Shown: piece by piece, positions 1 to 8,624 of the stretch
Layout: every line of letters begins with the position of its first letter
Numbering within the stretch: position 1 is the first letter of the stretch
NCBI GenBank assembly: GCA_052034625.1
Contig: JBPOII010000014.1
Coordinates: 1-34,190, forward strand
Reading direction: 5' to 3'
Length of the DNA: 34,190 nt
Source: JAVBLP01 sp052034625
GTDB lineage: Bacteria; Elusimicrobiota; Endomicrobiia; Endomicrobiales; Endomicrobiaceae
The notes under the pieces: model-generated
What the model was told of the DNA's origin: nothing
The model's database searches: none
Seen by the model: the letters and a program-made list of their open reading frames with translations, nothing else
Position numbers and translations under genes: made by a program

Positions 1-225
1 ATTCACGCTCCCGTGAAGGGAGCGACTTAATTGGTATTCTTTTACCACCTAGATATACTGATTTCAATTCACGCTCCCGTGAAGGGAGCGACCTCTCCTA
101 TTCTTAGTTTCTTGATCATCTCTCTTATTTCAATTCACGCTCCCGTGAAGGGAGCGACGAATAACAGCACCAGTATATGGCGTAGATAACCCAATTTCAA
201 TTCACGCTCCCGTGAAGGGAGCGAC
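1..225 (-). CRISPR. Leader-proximal end of a type I-C CRISPR array
   Basis: Three complete 32-nt repeats (61-92, 127-158, 194-225) and the last 26 nt of a fourth (1-26) are identical where they overlap. The spacers are 27-60 (34 nt), 93-126 (34 nt) and 159-193 (35 nt). In the transcribed minus orientation the repeat begins GTCGCTCCC and ends TGAATTGAAAT, as in type I-C repeats. A 7-bp stem (CGCTCCC/GGGAGCG) closes a 5-nt loop. This orientation puts the leader on the high-coordinate side next to cas2, so the repeat at 194-225 is the leader-proximal one and these are probably the newest spacers. The array continues off the left edge, so its total length is unknown. There is no cas6 gene; in type I-C, Cas5c processes the crRNA. 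Confidence 0.97.
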
Positions 226-402
226 AGTACAACAAAAACTACTTATAAAATCAATATATTTTTTCCAATTATTGCGAAGCTCTCCAAAATAAATAATATT
301 ATTTGCATATTTTTAAATTCTCGCTCATTTTTCAATATGCGATGTCAATGAACAGTAACAAACTGCATAAGGTTCGCATTTAGAAAAATCTGTCAAAAAA
401 AA
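226..402 (-). promoter_or_regulatory. CRISPR leader
   Basis: This AT-rich stretch lies between the stop codon of cas2 and the first repeat, on the upstream side of the array in its transcribed orientation. Leaders carry the array promoter and the adaptation signals. I could not pick one convincing promoter: TTGACA occurs twice on the minus strand, but neither has a good -10 at 16-18 bp. An inverted repeat (GGTTCGC at 371-377, GCGAACC at 414-420) joins the leader to the last codons of cas2 and encloses a T8 run directly after the stop codon. Confidence 0.7.
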
Positions 403-693
403 TTATATTATCAGCGAACCATGTAAATCGACAGGTTTTTTTGAGCCATAGTGTTCTATTTTTCTTTTCCAATTAGAACCAAGCATATAAAACCTTATAC
501 TGTCTTTTTCTAAATCCACTATTTTTAATAATTTATCTTTAAGAAAAACCCATTGTGCAGGATCGACTTCACATTCAAAAACAGAATACTGTACTCTTTG
601 ACCATAATCCAAGCAAGCTTTTGAAACATTTCTTAAACGCCTTGCACCGCTTGTTTCTGTTGTATTTATGTCATAACTAATTAAAATCAGCAT
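403..693 (-). CDS. cas2: CRISPR-associated endonuclease Cas2 (type I-C)
   Basis: Small ferredoxin-fold protein that dimerises and bridges two Cas1 dimers during spacer integration. The chosen start gives 96 aa beginning MLILISYDINT, the usual N-terminus of this subfamily, with the conserved Asp in the first beta strand. A start six codons upstream (711) is possible but would lie inside cas1. The ATG at 693 has AAGGG five bases ahead of it. The start overlaps the cas1 stop region, so translation is probably coupled. It is the last gene of the cas operon and its stop is followed by a T8 run and the leader. Confidence 0.93.
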   Translation of the reverse strand: MLILISYDINTTETSGARRLRNVSKACLDYGQRVQYSVFECEVDPAQWVFLKDKLLKIVDLEKDSIRFYMLGSNWKRKIEHYGSKKPVDLHGSLII

Positions 694-701
694 TTTTTCC
701 C

Positions 702-1736
702 TTATTTCCAAATAAAAGGGGGATATGCATCAATATCCCCTCGTATATATCTTGCAAAAAGCAAAGCTTGTGCATGAAACAAAAGACCTATCTGAATATT
801 TTCTTTAAAGAACGGATGAAAAATTTCTTCTTCTTTTCTTTTTTTATATGCATTAAGAAGTACTTTTTTATTATCATCTGACATTATAACGCCGCCGCTT
901 TGAGATTTTCTAAAGCCTTTATTGTCCAGCTGTGATAAATTTATTAAAGTCAAAACGAGCCTGTCTGCTATAACACTACGAAACTCTTCCATTAAATCCA
1001 AAGCCAAACTCGGTCTGCCCGGTCTGTCTTTATGAAAAAAACCGACTTGTGGATCAAGACCTACGCCTTCTAATGCTGAAGAGATATCGTGAGCCAATAA
1101 AGTATATGTAAATGAAAGAAGGCAATTAACATTATCTAGTGGAGGACGGCGATTTCTTTCTTTCATATAAAAAATTTCTTTATCGGTTAAAATTAATTCA
1201 TCAAAAACACTAAAATAAGAATTTGCTGCATCTCCTTCCATCCCGCGAAGAGTATCAAGATTATCTGCAGATAAAACATTATTAAGAGATCTTTGAAGGC
1301 TTTCTGATACTTCTTTTACTTTATCAGGTGCAGACATTTTGTTTTGATGATCTCTCAAAGCTCTGTTTATCACAGTTTTTGAGTTATTCAATTTCCCGAT
1401 TAAAACGGATTTTGCTGTTTCCAAACAAAATTTTCCGTCTTCGGAATATTTATATTGCTGTTTTCTCAAAAGAACATTCCCTGATACCGGCGACTGAACT
1501 TTTGCTATAAATTTTCCGTATTCCGTAAAAAAACTTATAGAAACATCATTTTCTGCACAAAGTCCAAAAACAAAGGGGGAACATAAAACATTTCCAAAGC
1601 ATACTACAGAATTTATTAAGTGTATAGGTGCACGGAATATCTCTTTGCCATGCAAACTTACAATGATATTTTCACGCTCTTTAGAAACATAAGCTTCTTG
1701 TGTAGTAATGTATAGATTGCTTAAAAGTTTTTTCAT
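702..1736 (-). CDS. cas1: CRISPR-associated integrase Cas1 (type I-C)
   Basis: Metal-dependent integrase that inserts new spacers at the leader end together with Cas2. It has 344 aa, normal for the I-C form. The alpha-helical C-terminal domain carries the metal ligands: Glu167 in the RGMEGDAAN motif, His235 in FFHKDRPGRPS, and Glu250 in DLMEEFRS, a spacing typical of Cas1. The gene starts 2 nt after the cas4 stop and overlaps cas2, which fits a Cas4-Cas1-Cas2 adaptation module. No truncation or frame problem is visible. Confidence 0.97.
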   Translation of the reverse strand: MKKLLSNLYITTQEAYVSKERENIIVSLHGKEIFRAPIHLINSVVCFGNVLCSPFVFGLCAENDVSISFFTEYGKFIAKVQSPVSGNVLLRKQQYKYSEDGKFCLETAKSVLIGKLNNSKTVINRALRDHQNKMSAPDKVKEVSESLQRSLNNVLSADNLDTLRGMEGDAANSYFSVFDELILTDKEIFYMKERNRRPPLDNVNCLLSFTYTLLAHDISSALEGVGLDPQVGFFHKDRPGRPSLALDLMEEFRSVIADRLVLTLINLSQLDNKGFRKSQSGGVIMSDDNKKVLLNAYKKRKEEEIFHPFFKENIQIGLLFHAQALLFARYIRGDIDAYPPFIWK

Positions 1737-1738
1737 AT

Positions 1739-2365
1739 TTACTCTTCTATTATATTTTTTAAATATTCTTTAACACTTCTTTTTTTGCCAAATATCTCAG
1801 GCAGACATAATTCTTTAAACGAACAATTATCACATTTTTTAGAATACTCTGCTTTCGGTGTTATTTTGCTTTCCATAAGATCGTGAAATTCTTTTGAAAG
1901 GCTTATAGTTTCATCTCTTAAACTTTTATCAAAATCAACTTCTAGACGGTTGTGAGTTTTTCCGTAATACAAAGCTCCTTTAAATATTGAAATATTTAGC
2001 ATTTCTTCAAGGCATAAAGCCTGTGCACAAAGCTGAACTTTGTCGGTATTGTCATTTTTAGCTTTTCCGCTTTTATATTCAACGGGAAAAGGAATAAGAC
2101 CATTTTCTGATTTATGAAACTCAATAACATCACTTTTGCCTACAAGACCAAGAGCATAAGATTTAAGATATACATCTCTTTCTATTATCACACCTTTCTT
2201 ATACTCATATTTATTCTCATGTGCTTTATCATGCATAACAATACCTTTAGCCGTAAAAAAATTATCTGCCCAAAGCTGTTCGAGAAATAATAAAGCACAT
2301 CTGCGTTTACAATAGAGGATTTGCTGTAATCCGCGTATATGCAGCAAATCATCATCGCTATACAT
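1739..2365 (-). CDS. cas4: CRISPR-associated exonuclease Cas4
   Basis: PD-(D/E)XK (RecB-type) nuclease with an Fe-S cluster that trims prespacers and helps select the PAM end. The 208-aa protein shows the RecB core: the GKSDVIEF Asp, then PVEYKSGK with the catalytic Glu-x-Lys. Cysteines lie near the N-terminus (YCKRRC) and in a C-terminal CDNCSFKELC group, which would bind the cluster. It sits between cas7c and cas1 with 8- and 2-nt gaps, the standard I-C position. Confidence 0.95.
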   Translation of the reverse strand: MYSDDDLLHIRGLQQILYCKRRCALLFLEQLWADNFFTAKGIVMHDKAHENKYEYKKGVIIERDVYLKSYALGLVGKSDVIEFHKSENGLIPFPVEYKSGKAKNDNTDKVQLCAQALCLEEMLNISIFKGALYYGKTHNRLEVDFDKSLRDETISLSKEFHDLMESKITPKAEYSKKCDNCSFKELCLPEIFGKKRSVKEYLKNIIEE

Positions 2366-2373
2366 AAATCTCT

Positions 2374-3201
2374 CTACCAGCCCGGTATTATTTCTGCTTT
2401 AAGCCCTTCTATCTCAGCGACTGAACCATTTTTTAGTTCTTCTTCATTTATAATTGTTCCGTTTTCATCAATTTTCAAAGAATCATGAACTTTTGCTGAA
2501 GAAAAGTCCCCAGTTTTTGAATTATGCTTCCACCAAATAAGATTTAAAACTCTCATCGTCCCTGCAGGTCTTGCAGAAGATTCATCATTTTCAAAAATCT
2601 TCGGTAAAACAGCTTTTAATACTTCGGCATCTTCATCTGAGAAACCTGTCTTTTCAGCCAATTGAGGATTCATAGCTCCTTTAAATACATATATTCCCGA
2701 TTTAACATAATGTTTCATTCCCATAGTATCACTTCCTTTGCCGCCGACTTTTTCATTGCTTACACTTTTAGTAATTTGATTTGAAACAATTTCTATAGGA
2801 GCAATACTATATGCAGATTGTATTGTAACAGGACCTCTTATACCAATAGACTGTTTGTTCCATGCTATTACTTGACCAAATGCTCTGACATCAAAATATT
2901 TTTCGCAAATATTTTTCTTATAATCATCTTCTTTTGTATCTTTTTTCTTTGTTATTGTATTTTCCAGCCTTTCTTTTAAACTATTATATTCATCTTTTTT
3001 ATAATCATCAGATTGAACAAAAATATCTTTACCTTCATCTAATAAACGATTTCTTATTTTTCTTTTTATACAAACATCGGTAACTTCTCCGATTTTATTG
3101 CTGTCATATCTGGGGATATTTTCATTTAACGGATCCCCGTTCGGATTTGCATTCTCTACTTTAAAAATTACAGCAAAATCAATTTTATTTGCTAATGTCA
3201 T
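2374..3201 (-). CDS. cas7c: Cascade backbone subunit Cas7c (Csd2)
   Basis: RNA-binding backbone subunit that polymerises along the crRNA in the type I-C surveillance complex. The 275-aa protein opens with the Csd2/Csh2 signature: VIFKVENANPNGDP, followed by IPRYDSN and VTDVCIKRKIRNRL. The family ending SAEIEGLK-like region precedes a short tail. Its start overlaps the end of cas8c by 17 nt and has a GGAG-type ribosome site. Length and domain are intact. Confidence 0.96.
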   Translation of the reverse strand: MTLANKIDFAVIFKVENANPNGDPLNENIPRYDSNKIGEVTDVCIKRKIRNRLLDEGKDIFVQSDDYKKDEYNSLKERLENTITKKKDTKEDDYKKNICEKYFDVRAFGQVIAWNKQSIGIRGPVTIQSAYSIAPIEIVSNQITKSVSNEKVGGKGSDTMGMKHYVKSGIYVFKGAMNPQLAEKTGFSDEDAEVLKAVLPKIFENDESSARPAGTMRVLNLIWWKHNSKTGDFSSAKVHDSLKIDENGTIINEEELKNGSVAEIEGLKAEIIPGW

Positions 3202-3622
3202 TTTTTATCTCCTTTTTATTTAAATTTTCAATTCCTTTATCTTTATTGAGTTTTAATTGGCAAAAATATCCTAAAAGATAATCTCCATTTAAAGGTGAAT
3301 TGTCTTCAGATTTAAAAGCATCAGGATTGAGAGATATAATTTCCATAATATTTTCTTCAAACCAATTTCCTCTTATTTTTGCTCTATATGCTTGCATAAA
3401 TTTTTCTTGTAAAAACTTCCATGTAGAAGCCGGAGCAAGTGAAAATTTATTCATAAATCTTTTTGCATTTGTCAGTCTTTCTTTCTCTTTCTCCTTCTCT
3501 TCATTATTATCATCATCGTCTTCTCTTCTTTTTCTTAAAACATATAATTCAGCATCATCAATAATTGCTAATAATCTTCCATAAAGATAACTTCTGTCTA
3601 TGTTGTTTTCATCAACACACAT
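3185..3622 (-). CDS. cas11c: Small subunit Cas11c made from an internal start in cas8c
   Basis: In-frame internal ATG at codon 464 of cas8c, giving 145 aa starting MCVDENNIDRS. Directly upstream is a near-perfect Shine-Dalgarno AAGGAGGG (complement of 3630-3637), with 8 nt between its AGGAGG core and the ATG. Such a strong site inside an A-rich coding region is unlikely to be accidental. Type I-C systems such as that of Desulfovibrio vulgaris are known to make the Cas11 small subunit this way, from the C-terminal helical domain of cas8c. The assignment rests on position, frame, size and the ribosome site. Confidence 0.8.
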   Translation of the reverse strand: MCVDENNIDRSYLYGRLLAIIDDAELYVLRKRREDDDDNNEEKEKEKERLTNAKRFMNKFSLAPASTWKFLQEKFMQAYRAKIRGNWFEENIMEIISLNPDAFKSEDNSPLNGDYLLGYFCQLKLNKDKGIENLNKKEIKNDISK

Positions 3623-5011
3623 ATAATTACCCTCCTTTTTATAATGATTTCCTTTATATATAGCACAAGCTATTCTTAGTATTGTTTCCCACTGAGACAG
3701 ACTTAAAGCCACAGGATTAGATGCTCTTTTTATATACTTATTTTCAATATATTTCGGTATATCAATTCCTTCTATAATAGTTGGGATTAAATCTTTTATT
3801 ATCCTTTTTTTGACTTTATTTTGACTGTTTGTAAGCGACTGCTTTTTGTTTTTTTCTTCTTTGTTATAAAGATAATAATTTGCTATTAAATCCAGTGAAG
3901 GAGCTCCAATAAAATACTTATCATTAAAAAATTGTTCCCAAGAATACTTATTATGCCAAGCTTCTATATTGGCTAAAAATTGAGAACCTAATAATTCACG
4001 ATAATAAATAACACTGGTTCTTCCTTCGTTAGGATTATCTATACCGAGAATAAAAGTATTCTCGTTAGGCTCCAGGTGTGCATTATATCCGGCTATTTTC
4101 TCTTTTAATTTCTTACCAAAATAGTAACCGACATCACCTGATATATTCTCATTCAAAAGTTCATCAGAGCCATCAGTAAATTTCGGTAATTCAGTCAGTT
4201 TAGAAGTCCAAGCAACAAATTTTTGTTCACCATTTATATATGCTTGATTTCTTTCTTTAGACATAAGCCAACGGAGAGTATCATGTGCTTTTTGTGAAAC
4301 TGTGTATCCTATTGCAACTGCTTCTTCAGCTGTTTCAAATCTTCCGTTAAAAACAAAGTTTTTTGTATCATATGAAGCAATAAGTCTGTTTTTTCCATTT
4401 GCATAGGGATGTTTTTCAGTCAAAGACATAATTTTACCTGTTATATAACACAAGCCCTGCTTTGTATTGTTGCTATTCATAAAATCTTGCCAAGATTTTA
4501 TTATCTCTTCATTTTCCCATGTATTTCTGTCTTTATCAAAACCGACAATCCAGCGTATAAATGGTTCCCCATATTTTACCTTAGTATTCTCTTTGAATAT
4601 ACGATAAGTTATTTTTTTATCATTTTCTTTCTTTTGATTTTCTACTACTATGTTTTTCTCTTTTAAATCTTGTAATAATGTACCTCTTTGTATATATTGA
4701 TTTATAATGCCTACTTTATTGTTTTTACTTTTCTTTGCCCATTCATTTAATTGATCATCATATGATTTGTTATATGTATTAAGTCTAATTGCCAACCCCC
4801 AATTACAATTATTATCTCCAGTAATAGGAACTATAGTATCTTCTTCTAAACGAAGAATTCTTATGTCTTCAATCAAGGCTTGTTCATCTAAATGTATTTC
4901 AATATTGGCTTTTTCATACTTATGTGCAAGAGGTGCTATCGAGTATTCGCTGTCTTGTGATGCTTCAACAGCATTGTTATAAGTTTGATATAATCTTTGA
5001 AACCAACTCAT
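3185..5011 (-). CDS. cas8c: Cascade large subunit Cas8c (Csd1)
   Basis: Large subunit of type I-C Cascade, which recognises the PAM and holds the target DNA. The 608-aa protein matches the Csd1 family in length, N-terminus (MSWFQRLYQTYNNA) and position. The start overlaps the cas5c stop (ATGA) and has GAGGAGG four bases upstream. A charged Asp/Glu/Lys-rich linker lies near residues 500-520. The C-terminal 145 residues can be translated separately as Cas11c (separate entry). The nucleotides here are very A/T rich, as in the rest of the cas operon. Confidence 0.95.
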   Translation of the reverse strand: MSWFQRLYQTYNNAVEASQDSEYSIAPLAHKYEKANIEIHLDEQALIEDIRILRLEEDTIVPITGDNNCNWGLAIRLNTYNKSYDDQLNEWAKKSKNNKVGIINQYIQRGTLLQDLKEKNIVVENQKKENDKKITYRIFKENTKVKYGEPFIRWIVGFDKDRNTWENEEIIKSWQDFMNSNNTKQGLCYITGKIMSLTEKHPYANGKNRLIASYDTKNFVFNGRFETAEEAVAIGYTVSQKAHDTLRWLMSKERNQAYINGEQKFVAWTSKLTELPKFTDGSDELLNENISGDVGYYFGKKLKEKIAGYNAHLEPNENTFILGIDNPNEGRTSVIYYRELLGSQFLANIEAWHNKYSWEQFFNDKYFIGAPSLDLIANYYLYNKEEKNKKQSLTNSQNKVKKRIIKDLIPTIIEGIDIPKYIENKYIKRASNPVALSLSQWETILRIACAIYKGNHYKKEGNYMCVDENNIDRSYLYGRLLAIIDDAELYVLRKRREDDDDNNEEKEKEKERLTNAKRFMNKFSLAPASTWKFLQEKFMQAYRAKIRGNWFEENIMEIISLNPDAFKSEDNSPLNGDYLLGYFCQLKLNKDKGIENLNKKEIKNDISK

Positions 5012-5751
5012 AAGACCTCCTCTTCTTTTCCAAAAATATTCTCATATTCTTTATCTATACTTAAAAGATTGTACCCAATCTTATAATCACAAGAGGGAAG
5101 TGGTTTCAGGTTTCTTTGAATTAGTTCTTTTTTTGCTTCTTCAAAATCAATAATTCCATTTTTCATTTTTGCATTCCACAGATTAACAGTTAAAGTATCA
5201 TTTTCATCTTCATTTTCTAATCTTTCATTAGGATAAGAAAAACTATGGAACATCATTCCAAAGTATAGATCTTTTCCGTCATAATCACTTGTTCCTGTTC
5301 CAAAATCACAAGGCTCAACATATCCCTGACATTCTCTTGTTCCAAGAAAAATGTCCTGCCTTCCGCCTGCTTCTAAACTACGCTTTGCAATGGATATATG
5401 TTTCCCCGTATTCCTGTCTTTAGCATACTCATCATTATAAAAGTTCCATTCAAAATGAGCTTTTACCTGATATTCTACATTTCTTAAATATGTATAATAA
5501 GATAAATCTGTTTTCCCGTTATGATATTTAATAGTTCTAACTCCTTTCGTTTCCATTTCTATTACTTTCATAATGCGGATTTTATCTATGATCCAAATAA
5601 AAGTAGGCTTCCAATAAATTGATTTTGTTATACCTTTTATAGCTTCGTAAGTAGGTATCTGATATGAACATTTCTCTCCTCCCAGCTTTGTTATCGGTTC
5701 TGTAAAAAGGGCATTTTTTGCAAAAACCTTAAACTCTATACCTTTACACAT
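5008..5751 (-). CDS. cas5c: crRNA-processing subunit Cas5c
   Basis: In type I-C, Cas5c cuts the CRISPR repeat RNA in place of Cas6 and stays bound to the crRNA 5' handle. With the start at 5751 the protein is 247 aa and has Tyr46, Lys117 and His118, matching almost exactly the Tyr46/Lys116/His117 catalytic residues known for the Bacillus halodurans enzyme. That ATG overlaps the cas3 stop as TGATG and lies 9 nt after AGGAGG; the alternative ATG at 5757 lies only 3 nt from it. The last bases overlap cas8c. Confidence 0.94.
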   Translation of the reverse strand: MCKGIEFKVFAKNALFTEPITKLGGEKCSYQIPTYEAIKGITKSIYWKPTFIWIIDKIRIMKVIEMETKGVRTIKYHNGKTDLSYYTYLRNVEYQVKAHFEWNFYNDEYAKDRNTGKHISIAKRSLEAGGRQDIFLGTRECQGYVEPCDFGTGTSDYDGKDLYFGMMFHSFSYPNERLENEDENDTLTVNLWNAKMKNGIIDFEEAKKELIQRNLKPLPSCDYKIGYNLLSIDKEYENIFGKEEEVL

Positions 5752-8111
5752 CAACATATACCTCCTTTATCCAGTGTATATTCTTCAGTAATTCCAAATT
5801 TATTGTCATAATATTCTTTGTCTATATAATATATATCAATATCATCGGATATTTTATGAATTGCTTTATATAGGTTTTCTTTTTGCTTTGGATATATATT
5901 AACTGTATATCCGCTTAATTCTTTTATCATTTTTCTTTTTAGTTTCATATCATAAACATTTTTAAAAATTCTTATTATTCTATGAGCTTTTCCTTTATCT
6001 ACTACAACTGGTATTGTTATATCATCTATAGGACGAAAAATTGAACCTGCAGTAGAAAAAGACTGATTTAAAATATTCTTGCTCGATTCCCAACCGGGAT
6101 TGTTTTTATTTGTTGATAATAAATTTAGAAGACTATCTCCTATTTCTTTACTCAAATACTTCATATCTTTTTTATATTTGTAATAAAAATCATCATAATA
6201 TTTGTTTATCATTTCTAAATCAGATATTTTTATATTTGGATTTTGTTTTTTTACTGCACATGTCGTATCTGCTCCCTTATGAATATATTCTATTGAGTCG
6301 GAATTGTCTTCAAATTTATAAACATAAAGTTTCTTACTTTCATAGCTTAAGCCATTTCTGTTTATTCTTCCGGCTGTTTGTAAAATAGAGTCCAGTCCGG
6401 CTAATGCACGAATACCGCAGTTAAAATCTATATCAACGCCTGCTTCAATAACTTGCGTTGATACGGCTATAAGTTTTTTTCCTTCTTTTAAACCGCGTTT
6501 TATACATCTTAATATCCACTTTCTGTGAACCGGCATCATTCTTGCACTTAAATGATATGTCATAAATTCTTCTTTTGCATTACAATCGATATACTGAAAA
6601 GTTTCTCTTGCTGACTTTGTAGTATTACATACGACTAAACAATTTTTATTTTCTTTTGCAAGCTCTATTGCCTTTTTTCCTATATAATCAGTTGTTTTTG
6701 CTTCTTTTAAATCATTGTCTATAATTTCAACTCTTGTTAAATTCTCAAATATACTTTCTACATCATTAACTATATTTTTATTGATAGCTAATTTTAAATT
6801 ACCAAACTTGTCATCATTTGCTCTGTCCAATAAAGGCTGAGTCGCTGTGCATAAAACAACTGTCGAACCGCAAATGTCAACTAAAAAATTTACAGCATTA
6901 TTAAATAAATGTATGCATTTTATCGGTAAAGTCTGTATTTCATCAAAAATTATTACTGAATTTGAGAGTTGATGAAGTCTTCTTGTATTTGTAGTTCTTT
7001 TTGAAAACAGTATTTCAAGAAACTGAACATTAGTTGTAAAAATTATTTTGGAATTCCAGCTCTGAGTTAAAATTTCATTTAGATCTATCTCTTCGTCCGT
7101 TGCATTTTTTTGTGAAAGATTTGAATGATGTTCCAAAACAATTCTGCCTTTATCTTTCTTTTCAACTTCAATGATTTTTCTTACAGTATCAGCATTTTGT
7201 TCAATAATTGTCGTGTATGGAATACAATAAATTATTCTATCCATATTATGTTTTTTTGCCATTTCAACAGCAAAGCGAAGGCTTGCTAAGGTCTTACCTC
7301 CACCTGTAGGGATTTCAAGTTTATAGCAGCCTTTTTCATAAGTTTGCCCTGCTTTCAAGCAATCGTCTGATATTTGCTTTCTTACAGTTTTTACTTTTTC
7401 GGAAGATTTGTTTCTTTCATTTAATAATTTAAGATGTTTTTCTAATCTTTCGGATATAATATCCCAAGAAAGTTCATTGTAATTTTGTGTCTGAAGAGAA
7501 GAGCTTTTCTCATTAGCGGTATGGTTAAAACTATCAGTATGGTCAGCATCAATAAGACAACTTAATAAAAATCTTGCAAGCATTCCTTTATAGAAATTTT
7601 TAGGAATTGCATTTTTTTCTTCTTCTATTTTTTTTAAGATCTCATCTGATTCTTTTAAAGTTTGATTTATATCAATCAAATTGATTTTATCTTTTATTAT
7701 TTCTTCCATATTGTTAAGAATTTCATCTTTATTTGTAATAGCAGAATCTTTCTCTTTCCTGATGCGAAAATTATTCTTGCCTGACATATCAAACATATCT
7801 ATCAATCCGGAATGATGAGAGAAACAACATAAAGAAATAATTTCTAAAAGCAGTTTATTAGAGGGGCAATCTTTTAATTTATCATATATTATTTGCCCGC
7901 CGGCTGTTGAGTGGTCAACTTTATCTTTATTATTTTCAGCTAAATGTATTTGGAATGATCTGCTGTATTTACCAAGGTCATGTATAAGACCGAGTAATCT
8001 TCCTATATTAGACAAGCCTATTTTAGAAGCATTTGAAGAAGTCATTTCTGAAACATTAATCAAATGTTCTTGTAAAAGCTGTTCAGGTCGTGCTAAAAAT
8101 GGTTGCTCCAT
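5751..8111 (-). CDS. cas3: CRISPR-associated helicase-nuclease Cas3 (type I-C)
   Basis: Effector that unwinds and degrades DNA marked by Cascade. Numbering from the ATG at 8111 (786 aa), the N-terminal HD nuclease shows His16, the HDLGKYS motif (His44-Asp45), DHSTAGG (about 66-72) and paired histidines near 99-100. The superfamily 2 helicase follows with Walker A PTGGGKT (268-274), DEIQ box (390-393), TATQ (422-425), STQVIEAGVD (552-561) and QTAGRINRNG (579-588). The start at 8111 is preferred because AGAGG lies four bases upstream. An upstream TTG (8153) and ATG (8147) lack a ribosome site. It is the first gene of the operon. Confidence 0.96.
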   Translation of the reverse strand: MEQPFLARPEQLLQEHLINVSEMTSSNASKIGLSNIGRLLGLIHDLGKYSRSFQIHLAENNKDKVDHSTAGGQIIYDKLKDCPSNKLLLEIISLCCFSHHSGLIDMFDMSGKNNFRIRKEKDSAITNKDEILNNMEEIIKDKINLIDINQTLKESDEILKKIEEEKNAIPKNFYKGMLARFLLSCLIDADHTDSFNHTANEKSSSLQTQNYNELSWDIISERLEKHLKLLNERNKSSEKVKTVRKQISDDCLKAGQTYEKGCYKLEIPTGGGKTLASLRFAVEMAKKHNMDRIIYCIPYTTIIEQNADTVRKIIEVEKKDKGRIVLEHHSNLSQKNATDEEIDLNEILTQSWNSKIIFTTNVQFLEILFSKRTTNTRRLHQLSNSVIIFDEIQTLPIKCIHLFNNAVNFLVDICGSTVVLCTATQPLLDRANDDKFGNLKLAINKNIVNDVESIFENLTRVEIIDNDLKEAKTTDYIGKKAIELAKENKNCLVVCNTTKSARETFQYIDCNAKEEFMTYHLSARMMPVHRKWILRCIKRGLKEGKKLIAVSTQVIEAGVDIDFNCGIRALAGLDSILQTAGRINRNGLSYESKKLYVYKFEDNSDSIEYIHKGADTTCAVKKQNPNIKISDLEMINKYYDDFYYKYKKDMKYLSKEIGDSLLNLLSTNKNNPGWESSKNILNQSFSTAGSIFRPIDDITIPVVVDKGKAHRIIRIFKNVYDMKLKRKMIKELSGYTVNIYPKQKENLYKAIHKISDDIDIYYIDKEYYDNKFGITEEYTLDKGGIC

Positions 8112-8198
8112 ATCGCCTCTATTTAGAAAATTTAATCTAATAAACATTTCCAAAGGCTATAACAAAATTAAACTTTACGGGGGTTTAAGAATATTAAC

Positions 8199-8204
8199 AG
8201 TATA
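8199..8204 (-). promoter_or_regulatory. Probable cas operon promoter (extended -10)
   Basis: On the minus strand the hexamer TATACT is preceded by TG and one base, giving an extended -10 element. The -35 region is weak (T-rich), as is common when the extended -10 is present. The predicted start near 8192 gives an 80-nt leader ahead of the cas3 ATG. It is the best promoter match upstream of cas3. Confidence 0.55.
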
Positions 8205-8589
8205 GCATAAAAACTTTTTTCATAAAATAAAATGTAGAAGTTCATGAGATCACGAATTAAAGACAAAACAACAATGACAAAGGCAAATCTCTCGTCAAAG
8301 ATTCGCTTTTCTCAGGAGAACACCTTAAGGCAATCAACAGCGAACAGCAAAAGGCAAAAGATAAAGTGGATCCCCTATTACGAATTTCGAGGATGACAGA
8401 CGGAAAGACAAAAACAAAACAGCAAAGACATACCCTCACCCGCTTGCTTCGCAAGCCCCTATCCTGCAAGGGGCGATGGAAAAAAAGCTGATGTTTCTGG
8501 CTCGACAATTTCAGTGCCTCACTTAACATAAAAAATAAAACTTACTAAATGTGGATTTTGCCGCAAATATATGTAACCAATACATTTTA
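8205..8589. other. Intergenic stretch with small hairpins, no credible gene
   Basis: No convincing protein gene is present. Short open frames here lack ribosome sites and resemble no family. Base composition changes abruptly between A-rich and GC-rich patches, as in degenerate dispersed repeats. Two adjacent hairpins lie at 8442-8456 (GCTTGC/GCAAGC, 3-nt loop) and 8455-8474 (GCCCCT/AGGGGC, 8-nt loop). The stretch may be a decayed intergenic repeat; checking other copies needs the genome. Confidence 0.4.
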
Positions 8590-8618
8590 TTGAAATTATT
8601 TTGGATTTCTTATAAAAT
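8590..8618 (+). promoter_or_regulatory. Promoter of small RNA A
   Basis: TTGAAA at 8590-8595, a 17-bp spacer and TAAAAT at 8613-8618. The predicted start, 7 nt after the -10, is G8625, the first base of the closing stem of RNA A. Confidence 0.75.
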
Positions 8619-8624
8619 ATTATC

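Noticed and set aside
27..193. Open reading frames within the spacers
   Set aside because: A 34-nt sequence is often open in one frame by chance, so this is no evidence about targets.
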